A stretch of DNA of 64,000 nucleotides from Adiantum capillus-veneris (GCA_014529385.2 CM043949.1:144293242-144357241), one strand, 5' to 3'; counted from the first letter of the stretch, positions 10,475 to 22,646 are shown. The notes: generated by a model not told the origin, from the sequence alone. Made by a program: numbers and translations.

Positions 10475-13237
10475 GGGGATGATGACCATCGTATTGAGCT
10501 CCTTCCAGGAAGCTCACCTCCTTATCGAGTCTCACAAGCTCAACAAGAGGAGATTATGAGGCAAGTACAGGAATTGGTAGACAAATGGATGGTGAGGCCT
10601 AGTTCCTCTCCCTTTTGCTCTCCAGTCCTTTTAGTGCAAAAGAAAGATGGTACATACCGTATGTGTGTGGACTATCGAGCACTAAACCATATCACTATCA
10701 AAAACAGATTTCCCGTGCCTCGGGTAGAAGATCTATTTGATAAGCTACAAGGCTCTACCTACTTCAATAGGATTGACCTTAAGAGTGGCTATCATCAAAT
10801 AAGGATAGTGGATGAAGATATCCTAAAGACCGCGTTTCGCACAAAATTTGGTCTTTATGAATATCTAGTCATGCCTTTTGGCTTGACTAATGCACCAACT
10901 ACTTTCAATCGTCTCATGGAGAAAATTTTTAGACCATATCGTAAATTCACTGGAGTGTTCTTTGATGATATCATCATCTACTCTAAGTCTTTGGAGGAAC
11001 ATAAGCAACATCTCCAAGTGATTTTTCAAGCCTTGAGGGAGAACAAACTTTTTCTCAACCAAAAGAAAAGTGAATTCTTCCTTCAAGAGATTCAATATCT
11101 AGGTCATATTATCTCTCACGATGGTATTCGTATGGATCCATCAAAGTTAGAGGTAATAAAATCATGGCCTAACACAAGGAATCTACATGAGCTAAGAAGC
11201 TTTATTGGTATGTGTGCATACTATAGACGCTTCATAGCAAAATTCTCTCAAGTAGCAGGACCACTACACGACTTAACAAAGAAGAACGTTAAGTTTGTAT
11301 GGACTGCTAAGGAGCAAAATGCTTTTGAAAAACTCAAAGAGAAGCTTACTTCCCAACCAGTCCTCGTGCTTCCGGATCTCTCAAAGCCATTTGAGGTCCA
11401 ATGTGATGCTTGTGGTGATTGCCTTGGAGCGGTTTTGCTTCAAGAAGGGCATGCCATAGCATATGAGAGCCGAAGGCTCAATAGTGATGAACGAGTCTTG
11501 GGCATTTATGAGAAAGAGCTTTTAGCTGTTCTACATGCCCTAGACACATGGAAGTACTACCTATTGGGGACTCCATTTATCCTACGAACCGACCACCAAA
11601 GTCTCAAGTATTTCATGACGCAAACCAAGATTTCCGACAAACAAATGAGGTGGGCAAATTTTCTTTCACAATTTAATTTCCATATTGCTCACATAGCTGG
11701 TAAGCACAATCAAGTTGGCGATGCACTTTCACGACGACCAAAAGTTAATGCGGTGTCTATAGCTACTCACAAAGATCTATCCTCTATGATAGATGAGTAT
11801 GCTACTGACCCTGACTTTAGAGACATAATGTCAGCCCTTTCTTTGGGGAAGAAAGAGGAACCATTCACCTTGCAGGATGGTTATCTTCTCCACGGAAATA
11901 GGCTATGTGTTACCCATTCCCTTCATGAGAATGTTATGTATGAATACCATGCTCCTCCATATGCAGGGCATAGAGGTATTCAACCTACTCTCCGAGGAGT
12001 AGAGACGTATTTCTATTGGCCTACCATGAAAGTGGACATACAAGAGTATGTTTCAAAATGTGTAGTATGCCAAAAGACCAAGTATGATAGAGGGAAGCAA
12101 CCTGGATTACTCCAGCCATTGCCTATTCCAAATTCACCATGGGAGAGTACATCCATGGATTTCATCTTTGGATTACCCAAGTCTATCCATGGGAATACAG
12201 GAATATGGACAATAGTCGACAGGTTTAGCAAGCAAGCATATTTTATTCCTATCAAAAAGACTATTAAGGCACATCAAATGGCAACTCTCTTCATATCTCA
12301 GATTTTCAAGCACCATGGATTACCCACATCCATCGTGTCAGATAGAGATCCTAGAATGACCAGTAATTTCTGGAAAGGTCTCTTTGAAAATCTAGGAACA
12401 AGATTGAATTTCTCTTCGGCCTATCACCCACAAACGGATGGCCAAAGTGAGATAGTCAATCTTATGATACTCGATCTACTCAAGACTTATGTTACCGAAG
12501 TAGATCAACGCTCACAATGGGAAAAGTATTTACCTCTAGTCGAGTATGCCTACAATAATACTGTCCATACTTCTACAGGGAAAGCACCTTTCGAGATCAT
12601 AGAGGGAAGACCTAAAAGTCCCTTGCTACTCAAAGTACATGGGAAGATCTTCGCCGCCGATGAGTATAGCCGTGACCTACAAGAATCTTTTCACAAGATT
12701 AGGGAGGCTATAGCCATCTCTCAACAAAGGCAAAAAGCTGTTGCTGATAAGCACAGAAGAGTCTTAATGTTCAAAGAAAATGATTGGGTCTTACTCAAGT
12801 TTCCTAAGGCTCGATTAAGGCAAACGACGGGCAAAAATCCTACGGGCCATCAAAAGTATTATGCTAAACTAGCAAAAAGATACTATGGTCCTTTCCAAAT
12901 CTTGAAGCCCATCAATGAGACGACTTATGAACTCAAATTGCCCAACCATTGGCTTATACACAATGCCTTTCATGTAAGCCTACTTAAGCCCTACAAAGGA
13001 GAGCCACCAACTGAACCAATTATTGAAGACCCTCTCGAAGTTGAAGACCAAGAAGAGGTGCTACAACCCGAAGTTGTCCTTTGGCATGAAGACAAGGTAC
13101 TACGACATGGTAAGATAATCCGACGGTATCTTATTAAGTTCAAAAATTATCCTTTTGAAGATGCTAGATGGATGCAAGGAGTACAACTTAAGGATAGTAT
13201 GAACCTTGTCAATGCTTACAATGCTACATTAGAGTAA
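10475..13237 (+). pseudogene. Gypsy pol: RT, RNase H, integrase, chromodomain
   Basis: This is the same reading frame as gag, separated only by the TGA at 10472-10474; the first ATG after it is at 10556. RT motifs include RMCVDYRALNHITIKNRFP, FNRIDLKSGYHQI and the catalytic box FFDDIIIYS (about 10958). RNase H has FEVQCDACGDCLGAVL, EKELLAVLHAL and RTDHQSLKYF. Integrase has an HHCC zinc finger (HAPPYAGH to CVVCQK) and a D-D-E core (MDFIFGLP, VSDRDPRM, DGQSEIVN). The C-terminus (about 13050-13190; GKIIRRYLIKFKNYPFEDARW) is a chromodomain, thought to guide integration to particular chromatin. The 893 codons from 10556 are open with all catalytic residues visible, so the domain set could still be functional if expressed. 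Confidence 0.92.
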
Positions 13238-13597
13238 GCAAATGTACAAATTTCTTTTAAATGACTCATGTTTTTGTCTTATATGACTAGTCCTCTTTTT
13301 AATTGTGCACAAATTTAACTAGTATGCATGCTTAGAATCATGTTTGTGACGACGACGTCTCTCAAACACTAAGTAGAATTTGTCACTCTACTTTGGGAGA
13401 ATGAAATGGACTAAAGAGCAGACATGCTTGCGGCAGCTATGTCTCCCAAGCACCAAATGGATTAGTCATCCATCTTGGAAAGATGTCGCAGGGTAAAAAA
13501 GGGATCCTCTACCCGCTTAGTACGATTGACTAATGACTAAGGCTTTATCTCTTCTACCTCATAGTCGAGGAAGACTATGATTTCAAGAGAGAGGTAA
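13238..13597 (+). other. Gypsy 3' untranslated region with polypurine tract
   Basis: No coding frame. The last bases before the LTR, caagagagaggtaa (about 13585-13597), form the purine-rich primer for plus-strand synthesis. Confidence 0.8.
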
Positions 13598-15239
13598 TGT
13601 CATAAAATCTAATATTTAACCAACCCAAATGATTTTCTCATATTAAATTGATCACTTAATGTGGGAGAATAAACGGGAACAAGTGTTAAGATATAGATAG
13701 GTGCTTATAGATCTATCTCAACAAGGGGCCAATAGTAAAGGGGCCCAAATGGGAGATGGTCTATCAAGAGCAAGGCTAACCAATGGAGCATAAGACCTTA
13801 GGGTTAGCTTCATTGAAGACCTCCAATAATGTGTGTAAAAGTCCTTTGACCTTAGGTAAGCTAGGGTTGAGCTTGAGGTGGGAACCCGACCCAAACTCGA
13901 GGTGCTTGCCGTGCTTGAGGTGCTTGTCCTGCTAGAGGTGCTTGTCATGCTTGAGGTGCTTGATTAAGATACTTGAGGTGCTTGACTGGCTCCATGCTTG
14001 AGGTGCTTGACTTGGTGCAAGATTAAGCTGCTTGAGGTGCCTTGAGAAGCTTGCCTGAGATGCTTGTGGGAACACCCCCTACTTCAAGTGCTTATTCATG
14101 ATTGATGACTAAGGGGCTTGCTCATCCAAAGTCAAAAAGATCCCTACAAGGAGGGGGGCGAGCCTACAAGGGAGGGGGATGAGAGAGAACACACACACAC
14201 ACACACACACACACAAGGGAAGCCCCAGCTTGAAGAGGCAGCAAGGACACTTGTCAAGTTCCTCCTCATGTTGCCCTCATGGTGTGCCTGAAACCTATTG
14301 GTTGGCCACCCAAGGGGTCCAATGATAATAAAGGATATTTAATTAATTGATTTTGCATTTATCAAGTCCACTCTCTCAAAGGGGAAAGGGGGACGCTTGT
14401 CCCAAGGCTATCCCTGTTGCTTGTAATGGCTCCTGCTTGTGATTGGCTAGGCCTGGAGGGGTCCAATGAGCTTCAAGCATGAGCTACAAGGGGGGGTCGA
14501 CCCAAGCAAGCTAGGGGGGTGCTTAGGGGGTATACTCACCCACACACACTCACAAACACTCTCATTTTGTACTATGAAAAGTGCAAGAGCTCCCTCTCTT
14601 TCTCCAAGCAAGTAGAGTTTGAGAGCCTACACCAACACTCTTGGCTATGGAGTGCAAATCCATCCAAGATCCATGCTTCAATGCTTGAGCTTGCCATATA
14701 TTTCTTCTTCATGACTATGCTATTATGTATGCTAGCACAAGAGTTATGATAAGTGAGGAACTAGCTCTTTCTCATATGAAATGTTTCTTCTTCCTCTTCC
14801 CTACCCTCATTCCCTGCTAGCTCTCTCCACCTTCGAAGGTGTTTGAGGTCTTGGGACTGAGGCTTGGTATAGTTAAAGCTTTCTTCAAGTTTAGGTTATG
14901 CTATGATGGTGATGCATGAAGCTTTCCATCTTCATTGCTTCACCTAGGTCACAAGGAACAAAAAGAATGTATTGTAACCAGTCTCTCTTTAGGGGAGAAA
15001 TCATAATACAAATGCCTATTGGAGGGGGGACCGGCTCCACATAAATCCGGTCCTCAACTGTTGTCATGTTTATTAAATTCTCTCTCTTGCAAAAGTATTG
15101 TCTATGCCAAGTTAACTAATTGCTATGATTATGTTGCTATCTTCAATTATGTCAACCCGCTATGCTCACAAAATCATTTCTTGAAAGTACTCTCATTAAA
15201 TTCCGCTACTCTCAAATTGAATAGGCAAATTCCATTACA
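13598..15239 (+). repeat. 3' LTR of the Gypsy chromovirus
   Basis: Starts TGTCATAAAATCTAATA and ends ATTCCATTACA, followed by the target duplication ACCAG. It differs from the 5' LTR by scattered substitutions, a longer CA repeat (14189-14214) and a shorter G run. Confidence 0.95.
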
Positions 15240-15560
15240 ACCAGCCATATATTGTTGTGAGTATGAAGGCCTGTCATCATACCCCCATAGAGTCATAGGA
15301 TACTGAACGAGCTGTGATCTTCCAGATATCATGCGATGGTGGAACTCACAGAGCTGGGCAAGAGGGATTCGGCAAGATGTGTGGAGGTGGGTGGATGTTT
15401 GCTCCTACCTCGACGATTTGGTGCAGGTGGCAAAGATCGACATCAATCAAAACATGTATGTAGTTGTATCAGCCTTGGCTACATCTACCCTACCTTTCCT
15501 CGTTCTTGCATGCACTTGCTCCACATGTCTTCCACATTCAAGTTCTCAGGGGGGACTACC
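15240..15560 (+). pseudogene. RPL4 (pseudogene): Ribosomal protein L4 (uL4) pseudogene, 3' part
   Basis: The frame after the duplicated ACCAG resumes with QPYIVV, then an L4-like stretch broken by a TAG where family members have tryptophan (the S-W-G-T region reads S, stop, D, T). It continues with [20 protein letters not shown] and [12 protein letters not shown], matching the most conserved part of eukaryotic L4. After a frameshift near 15455 it reads [19 protein letters not shown]. Similarity fades by about 15530-15560 and the C-terminal extension is not found. The gene is clearly dead. Matching flanks on both sides of the Gypsy element show the pseudogene existed before that insertion. Confidence 0.85.
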
Positions 15561-16292
15561 TATGTCCGGTTTCTGCTGCTAGAAGCCCAACTAAATTCGT
15601 GGATTGGTAGCGCTCTAATTGACGCCCACCATAATTCCTCCCGACTGAGTGCCGAGCCACTCAAAAGGCAATTTATAATTACAACCAACTAACATTGCAT
15701 GCTATTTTAAATAAACAAAGGCCATTTCACGAACCTTCTCAATTCAGTGACCACGTGTACATACAAGTGCAGAAGCCCTTTCCAAAGTACATACAAGGCG
15801 TAGGGTTCCATTGCAAGAGAGTAGTGGCAGTGAAGAACGATGTGCCATTGAGATATGGGGGTTTTCACATCAAAAGCAAGTGCCAATAGATGAAGAATAT
15901 CACGCAGAGAGCTACTATTGTGGCATCGGTATCATTATGCAAGGGCAACGATAGCACTAGTACACACCATAATCGTACCTTGCTATGAGCGTCAGCACCC
16001 CTGGTTACCTGTTGCACCTCTCTCTATAGACTTCTAGACTACTAGATAGGGTACAAACTCACTGGACGCTATTTGAGGACCTTTGTTGCCCTTCTTTTTT
16101 TCAATTCCCTTAATTTTTCAATGCACATACACTAGTCTATTTTTAAAAGTACTGAATTAATTTTTTTAAAAGGTAAAAGTATTCAGTTCCCTTATTGCTA
16201 TCCACATTGAGGTGCTAATTATGGACGTCTGATTCATCTCAACCATCACCTTTTTTTTGTATATTTGTGCTGCTTTAACTAGGTTAGTGTTC
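15561..16292. other. Intergenic, no recognised gene
   Basis: A 64-codon frame at 15695-15889 (YIQVQKPFPKYIQGVGFHCK) has ordinary protein-like composition but matches nothing I recognise. It could be a remnant of host or element sequence. The rest is AT-rich non-coding DNA. Confidence 0.35.
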
Positions 16293-18544
16293 CTAGTTTC
16301 ATGCAAGGGTGGAAAAGCACCTAAATCCCTACCCTTGCAAAGTTTCATGGGCATCCCAATCCGTCTCGACGGGCTACGATAGCACAATCGCCATTTTGTG
16401 ACCATTGGGCTTTTAGCGAAGCCAAAACGAACAAATTGGCGATTGTGACATCCTAGACTGTTGAGACGGGGGCGGATGGCCATGAAACTTTGTAGGGGCA
16501 AGGAAAGCACTTAAATACCCACCCTTGCAAAGTTTCATGGGCAACGCAATCCATCTCAACGGTCTACAATGGCACAATCACCAGTTTTTTACCATTGGGT
16601 CCTTAACGAAGCCAAAACGAAAAAATTGGGGATTGTGCCACCCTAGACCAATGATACGGGAGCAGATGGCCATGAAACATTGCAGGTATAGGAAAAGCAC
16701 CTAAATCCTTGTCCCTACAAAGTTTCATGGCCATCGCAATCCGTCTTAACCGGCTACGATGGCAATCGCCAGTTTTTTACCATTGGGCACTTAGCAAAGC
16801 CAAAACGAAATTGTGTCACCCTAAACCAACGATACGGGAGTGGATGGCCATGAAACATTGCAAGGGCAGGGAAAGCACCTAAATCCCCTCCCATTGGGCC
16901 CTTAGCGAAGCCAAAACGAAAAAATTGGTACAAGTGTCACCGTAAATCGACGAGACGGGAGCGGATGGCCATGAAACTTTGCAGAGGTAGGGAAAGAACC
17001 TAAATCTCCACCCCTCCAAAGCTTTATGGCCATCCCAATCTATTTTGATGGGCTACGGTGGCACAATTGCCAGTTTTTTACCATTGGGCCCTTAGCGAAG
17101 CCAAAACGAAAAAATTGACGATGTGCCACCCTAGACCGACGGGAAACATTGCAGGGGTAGGAAAATCACCTAAATCTCTACCCCTTCAAATTTTTATGGG
17201 CATCCCAATCTGTCTCGACGGTTTATGGTGGCACAATCGCCAATTTTTTACCATTGGGCCCTTAGCGAAACCAAAACAAAAAAATTGGCACAAGTGCCAC
17301 CTTAGAGTGACGAGACACGAGCGGATGGCCATGACACTTTACAGGGATGGGGAAAGCACGTAAATCCCCACCCCTGCAAAGTTTCATGGGAATCACAATC
17401 CGTCTCAACGGGCTACGGTGGGACAATCACCAGTTTTTACCATTGGGCCCTTAGCGAAGTCAAAACGAAAAAATTGGTGATTGTGCCATCCTAGACTGAC
17501 GAGACGGGAGCAAATGGCCATGAAACTTTTCAAGAGCACAGAAATCACATAAATCCATGCCCTTGCAAAGTTTCATGGGCAATGCAATTCATCTCAACGG
17601 TCTACTATGGCACACTCGCCAGTTTTTAACCATTGGGCCCTTAACGAAGCCAAAAAGGAAAAATTAGCGATTATGCCACCCTAGACCGACGAGACGGGAG
17701 CAAATGGCCATAAAACATTGCAAGGGTAGGGAAAGTACCTAAATAACCACCCTTGGAAAGTCTCATGGCCATCGCAATTAGTCTCGACGGGCTATGATGG
17801 CACAATTGACAGTTTTTGATCATTGGACCCCTAGCGAAGCCAAAACGAAAAATTGGCGATTGTGTCACCGTAGACCAATGAGACGGGAGAGGATGGCCAT
17901 GAAAATTTGAAGGGATAGGTAAAGCACTTAAATCCCTACCCTTGAAAAGTTTCATGGGCAACGCAATCCGTCTGGACAGTCTACTGTGGCACAATCAACA
18001 GTTTTTGACCATTGGGCCCTTAGCGAAGGCAAAACGAAAAAATTGGCGATTGTGCCACCCTATACTGACAAGACAGGAGTGGATGGCCATGAAACATTGG
18101 AGGGGTAGGGAAAGCACCTAAATCTCCACCCCTGTAAAGTTTCATGGCCATCGCAATCCATCTCGACCGGCTACAGTGGCACAATCGCCAATTTTTTACC
18201 ATTGGGCCCATGGCAAAGCCAAAACAAGAAAATTGGCGATTATGCCACCCTAGACCAACGAGACGGGAGCGGATGGCCATGAAACATTGTAGGGGCAAGA
18301 AAAGAACCTAAATACCTACCCCTGCAAAGTTTCATGGAAAACACAATCCGTCTCGACGGTCTACGGTGGCACAATCACCAGTTTTTGACCATTGGGCCCT
18401 TAACGAAGTCAAAACGAAAAAATTGGCAAAAGTGCGACCCTAGACCAACGAGACGGGAGCGGATGGCCATGAAAGTTTGCAGGGGCAGGGAAAGTACCTA
18501 AGTCCCCATCCCTGGAAAGTTTCATGGCCATCGCAATCCGTCTT
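16293..18544. repeat. Tandem satellite, about 12 units of about 190 bp
   Basis: The landmark 'ccattgggcccttagcgaagcc' (with variants) recurs near 16399, 16591, 16777, 16892, 17080, 17250, 17439, 17629, 17820, 18008, 18197 and 18388. Most intervals are 186-192 bases; two shorter ones, about 115 and 170, reflect deletions. Each monomer holds two inverted repeats. One is ggtggcacaatcgccaattt paired with its complement beyond a loop of about 30 bases containing the landmark. The other is ggccatgaaactttgcaggg paired with its complement around 'aaagcacctaaatcc'. Frames on either strand in this region are by-products of the repeat, not genes. The array ends abruptly at a GC-rich block. Confidence 0.95.
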
Positions 18545-19020
18545 GTGGAAACCTTCTCTTGCGGCCTTCCCCCAACAAGGAGGTTTCCCCCGTTTTTCGT
18601 CCCATGGGCCATGGTTCTTGGGGGGTTTGTCGGCCCGCACCAGATTTTATACAACTATAAGGTTGAGATGGGAACGAGGCAGACCGCGGCGCAAAGGACT
18701 GGTGAGGTGAGGCGGCGAGTTCCCTATACCCCTCTTGTGATGTTGGGATGCAAACCCCCCCTCGAGAGAGTGCCAAGACTACCTTCCACCGAAGGGCTTC
18801 GCTACTTTTGGGCCATTTTCAGATCTAGCGGGGCTCAACGTGCTCGGGGTTGCCGACGAGGCTCGATAGGCAATGAGTGATGGCGGACAGGGCCGAGGCA
18901 CCGGCTACGGTAAGCTCCTGCCCGAGCCGCGGTGTGATCAAGGAGCGCGGTGGACGTTTTTTCCGCCGCGAGCTACGTGCGGCTTGTATGGATATGGAAG
19001 GTCCCAAACCCGTGTGCATA
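18545..19020. other. GC-rich block of unknown origin
   Basis: Base composition changes sharply here, with long G/C-rich words (cccgagccgcggtgtgatca, gcgcggtggacg, tccgccgcgag) between an AT-neutral satellite and very AT-rich DNA. No frame matches a protein family I know, although both strands have 60-118 codon frames because stops are rare in GC-rich DNA. The texture reminds me of organellar, perhaps mitochondrial intron, DNA, but I cannot match it. It is recorded as a possible transferred fragment. Confidence 0.35.
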
Positions 19021-20440
19021 AGTAAACCAAAAGATATTCAAAAATCATATTTCTTTTTGTGATCCAGTGATATTTCAAATAAATAGAACTTTATTAATAA
19101 TTTATACTTTAAAAAAAATAAAAATTACAATATATATATATATTTGCTTAAATTACCACGTAAATAATTAGGTTGAGATATCTTGATTTTTAACTTATTT
19201 ACATTATTTTAAATAATTAGGTTGAGATATCTTGATTTTTAATTTATTTACATTATTTAAAAAAACAAAAAAAGACATGGCTATTGCGGTGTCCATGCAT
19301 AATTGACATGGTCATCTATGTGGCAAGCTGATGTGGATGATTGATGACATGGAATGGATAGGTGGAAAGATAAGGTGGTGAATGGGATCCCCTTATTTGC
19401 CATGTCATATGATGACGTGTCAAAATGGTGACATGTAATGATTAGGTGGCAAAAAAGGACGTGATGAGTTGGCAAGGTGGCGATGTGGCATTCTTGGTGG
19501 CTCATGAGGTAGCGAGTGATGTGGCAAGCCATGCAAGCAAAACTTACACGTGGCACGTGAGGTGGTGGATGACATGGCACTTAAGGTGAAGTGGAATTCA
19601 AGGTGGCAGTGGAGGGTGGTGGATGAGTTGGCAATTAGAGTGACATGTCAAGCCAAGTGTTACGGTCAAAGTGTTGATTGTGGTGATGTGGAAGGTGAGA
19701 TGGGGTGATGACATGGACCTCTGGTGATGTGGCGGCCTCCTTGTATGAGGTGGACTAGCCAACTAGGATTGGGAGATTAGAACCAAGCCACGGTTGGTTG
19801 ACAAGTGTCAAAATTTCTAGGTTTGGTGTTTACCAACATAAGGAGGCACACTTCAAGTGAATGGTGCATGTGAAAAAAATCAAAACAATGAAAACGTGTC
19901 TTTTCCCTACTCAAATTGACTCAAATGTTTTTCTATGAGGACCTTACACTAAGAGTTATGACATATATGAAAATAAAAATGAGTGGCAATGTAATTATTT
20001 ATTAGATTTTAAAAAAAACTATACCAAGGTTCTTTGAGCAGTCTTTGTTATTTTCTAAGGTAGATCTTTAAAAAATGAACCGTTGAAGTTTTTTTTTTTT
20101 GCATGGTCACATTCCTTGGGTCATAATCTATAAAATGATCGTTCGATCTTGCAAAATAAGTTCTACATCATTAGATATCTGGTGTAAAAGAATGAGGTTT
20201 TTATAAATAGAAATTCTAACAAAGAAAAATAAATATTAATTATACAAAGATCCAAAAAAATATTAATAAATCAAGTTAAATTGTTTGCGAAGTGAACATT
20301 TCATGTGCAAGAAGGTAAGTAGAAAAAAAAACTTATAAAAAGTAATAAGTATTTCTTCATCAAGGTCACAATGCTGTGACAGGCTAAACCAGATTAGTTC
20401 TTGCACAATAAAATTACCATTTAGATGTGAAAAAATGAAG
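19021..20440. other. AT-rich intergenic DNA with short repeats
   Basis: No gene is recognised. It contains a 49-bp tandem duplication (19162-19259) and a stretch at 19275-19760 dominated by words such as gatgacatgg, atgtggcaag and ggtggatga, which looks like a degenerate simple repeat. Confidence 0.5.
19162..19259. repeat. 49-bp tandem duplication
   Basis: The word aaataattaggttgagatat begins at 19162 and again at 19211. The two 49-base copies differ at only a base or two. Confidence 0.85.
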
Positions 20441-20699
20441 ATCAGAGCCTCCATTGTGTTTTCAACTATGTGCTTTGTGTGGCTACAAAATCTTGCCTCT
20501 TCAAAGTAAGTGCAAGCAAGTCAAATGTACATAGGAATGACAAAAAAGAGGTTGTTTCTTGGCTGTCTTGGCAGGGGCAACTGCTGAAATTGGGTACACC
20601 TTATCAAATGCATACACCCCATGGTTGGGTAAGACTAAGTTGTGGATGTGTGGAGCTTTGCAATGCAGAAGCTTAAAGCAAGAGGAGTGTATACATGAA

Positions 20700-21430
20700 G
20701 AAAAGACTCATCCAAGAAGAACACAACCATGTCAACGAGCTACCAATGCTCTAATCAAGTGGATACCAAAGTCATTCCTGAAACAATAATCCAAGACCAA
20801 ACAAATAGTAACTTTCCATAACAAGCTAAACCTCAAAGGGAAAGTTCTAGAATGCAACCTTGCTGAGTATAGCAGCGATAGTGATGATTCTTATGATATT
20901 CCTTACTAAAAACTCAAGTCATCACCATCACTAGCAGCTTGCGCGACAACGAAGGAAGGCTGAAAGAAAAGAATGAGTCAGAACCCAAAAGTTCGACAAA
21001 TCTGGATATCAAAGAGCCACCTTGGCCAAAAGCAGGTATGGATCAAGAAGAACAAGATCTCTAATGACAAAGCACAAGATCTAATGCCAAAAGAAAAACA
21101 TTTGAAGCCTGCAAGAACATTTAAGAAAAGTGCAAAGTCGCAAGCTTTTGCAAATTAGATTTGGGTTCCAAAGAAGTTGATTCAAGCACAAAGAGATCAA
21201 GAGTTTATTTGGATTCCAAAACAATTAAAGTCTCAACTCCCAAAGTCTGAATCTCGTCCTCAACCAAGAGTACAAGAGCTGAAGCAAACACCACTGAAGA
21301 CTCACACAAACACAAGGTGGATCCCTAAGAAGTCTCTTCAAACACAAACGAAGAAGGGACGAGCATGGGTTCCAAATGAGCAGCATCAATGAAACAGCGA
21401 GTAATCATGAAGAAGTGGGTCCCAAAGGAA
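20700..21430 (+). pseudogene. W[VI]PK-repeat coding remnant (probably retroelement)
   Basis: One frame, with several stops, encodes repeated short motifs: IKWIPKSFLKQ (about 20755), QIWISKSHLGQ, QVWIKKNKI, IWVPKKLIQAQ (about 21160), FIWIPKQLKSQ, RWIPKKSLQTQ, RAWVPNEQ and, after a frame change, KKWVPKE (about 21410). Between them is lysine- and glutamine-rich linker. An acidic segment, EYSSDSDDSYDIPY, lies at about 20860-20910. Similar tryptophan-proline-lysine motifs occur between gag and protease of some plant Copia elements, and another set occurs after integrase in the minus-strand Gypsy element (49.8-50.2 kb). The class of the parent element is therefore uncertain. Confidence 0.5.
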
Positions 21431-22250
21431 ACCAATAAAAATATTGCTCATTTCATACACATTTGGTACATGCGCTTGATGCTTGTTTATATTGCTATGT
21501 GGATGTACATGATGTGCGCTTTTCGGCGGATGAAATTCTTTGCCTTGCAATGGAATATGTGGGCTGATTTTAAGTTGTTTTGAGCATCAATTTGTGCCAT
21601 ATTTTGGTTGGTTTGCATCCAAGTTTATGCTAGTATATGCCTCGCTTGTAGAGTGTGGTTGATGCACTGTGTTTTGGATTACAGGATTGTTTTCAAGTTT
21701 ATGGAGTTGAGACTTTGGGGGTAGCTCATGTATGCTTGAGTACGGATTTTGCGCATGATTTGCTCATGGTTTTGAGCATGTTTATGGCATGTACGGTTTT
21801 TATGGTTATATAACCAAATACTTCCAAAACTCTACTGGATTTTTCTTGAGAATTTATTTGTTTATACGCATGGTTTGCAATTGTGTTTTGATTGCATTTG
21901 AAACTCAGTGGTTGCTTTTCCATAGTGTTTTGGCATCGCATTGTGAGAGTGTTTGCTCATCGGATTATGTCATTTAACATATATGTTGTAATCTCTTCAG
22001 GGGGGAGATTGTTGATGCTAGTTTCATCGATTATCACATAGTGATCTTGGATTAGAGCGGGTTTTTTGGCATCATTTGAGCGGTTTTACTCACTTGTTCG
22101 TTACATTGATCACCATATTTGTTGATACTTCTCTTAGACATCTTATGTCAGCTTATGTTTTATTTTGACAGTATTTGGTGTATGACCTAGCTAGGCTTTG
22201 GCTATTGTCAGTTGAGTGATTTGTGCTTGGTCTTGTCACAGGTTATCGCC
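21431..22250 (+). other. Retroelement 3' end: polypurine tract and LTR start
   Basis: No coding frame is supported. At 21999-22009 the purine run aggggggagat is followed at 22010 by TGTTGATGCTAG, the normal look of a polypurine tract followed by an LTR beginning TG. The LTR would extend toward the Copia gag at 22251, but its end and its partner were not found and no primer-binding site is visible. Confidence 0.45.
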
Positions 22251-22646
22251 ATGGATTTGGCATGTACATCATTGTCAGGGTTTATGCTTTTCCATACAAA
22301 TTTTGATGGTTCAAACTTTGTACATTGGAAAGCAGGCATGCATGATGCATTGACTCAGTTGGGCCAAGTGTTGCCACTACAGGGCATGGATGCTAGGCCA
22401 GAGTCTATGAGTGACGATGAGTGGGAGGACTTGGATGAGCTTGCAAGTTCGACGATCATGTTACACCTTGGTGCGTCTGTTTATCTCATTGGTTTAGATG
22501 CATGTACATCTAGAGATTTATGACAAATATTGTGCAATGCTTTTGGCACAAATGAGTCTAGAGAGATGCCTACAGTCAAAGGATGATCTTGCAAACATAG
22601 AGATGTTGTGTGTTGGCATTGTGGTCATACAGGACATGTACGCATT
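22251..22646 (+). pseudogene. Degenerate Copia gag with broken zinc knuckle
   Basis: From the ATG at 22251 the frame reads MDLACTSLSGFMLFHTNFDG, then FVHWKAGMHDALTQLGQVLP and ESMSDDEWEDLDELASSTIM, which follows the capsid pattern of plant Copia gag. After a stop at 22521-22523 a second frame gives CWHCGHTGHVRIR, a CCHC knuckle whose last cysteine is missing because a MITE begins immediately after it. The normal intervening gag portion is shortened. No function remains. Confidence 0.75.

Larger units (their letters stand above)
6418..15239 (+). mobile_element. Complete Ty3/Gypsy chromovirus-type retrotransposon
   Basis: An 8822-bp LTR retrotransposon with direct LTRs (6418-8059, 13598-15239) that begin TG and end CA. 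A 5-bp target duplication ACCAG lies at 6413-6417 and 15240-15244. A primer-binding site for initiator Met tRNA starts two bases after the 5' LTR, and a purine-rich tract sits before the 3' LTR. The interior encodes gag, protease, RT, RNase H, integrase and a C-terminal chromodomain in one frame. That order and the chromodomain place it among chromoviruses of the Ty3/Gypsy superfamily. Over the first 510 aligned LTR bases I counted about 15 substitutions (about 3%), so insertion is fairly recent. Two in-frame stops make this copy defective. Confidence 0.95.

Noticed and set aside
15336-15692. Independent gene of 118 codons after the Gypsy element
   Set aside because: It overlaps the L4 pseudogene in a wrong frame; the L4 match is in the adjacent frames.
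16293-18544. CRISPR-like or gene-bearing array
   Set aside because: Repeat units are about 190 bp, tandem without unique spacers, in plant DNA; the frames on both strands follow from the repeat itself.
18524-18880. 118-codon frame in the GC-rich block as a host gene
   Set aside because: No recognisable domain; long frames occur on both strands because stops are rare in GC-rich DNA.
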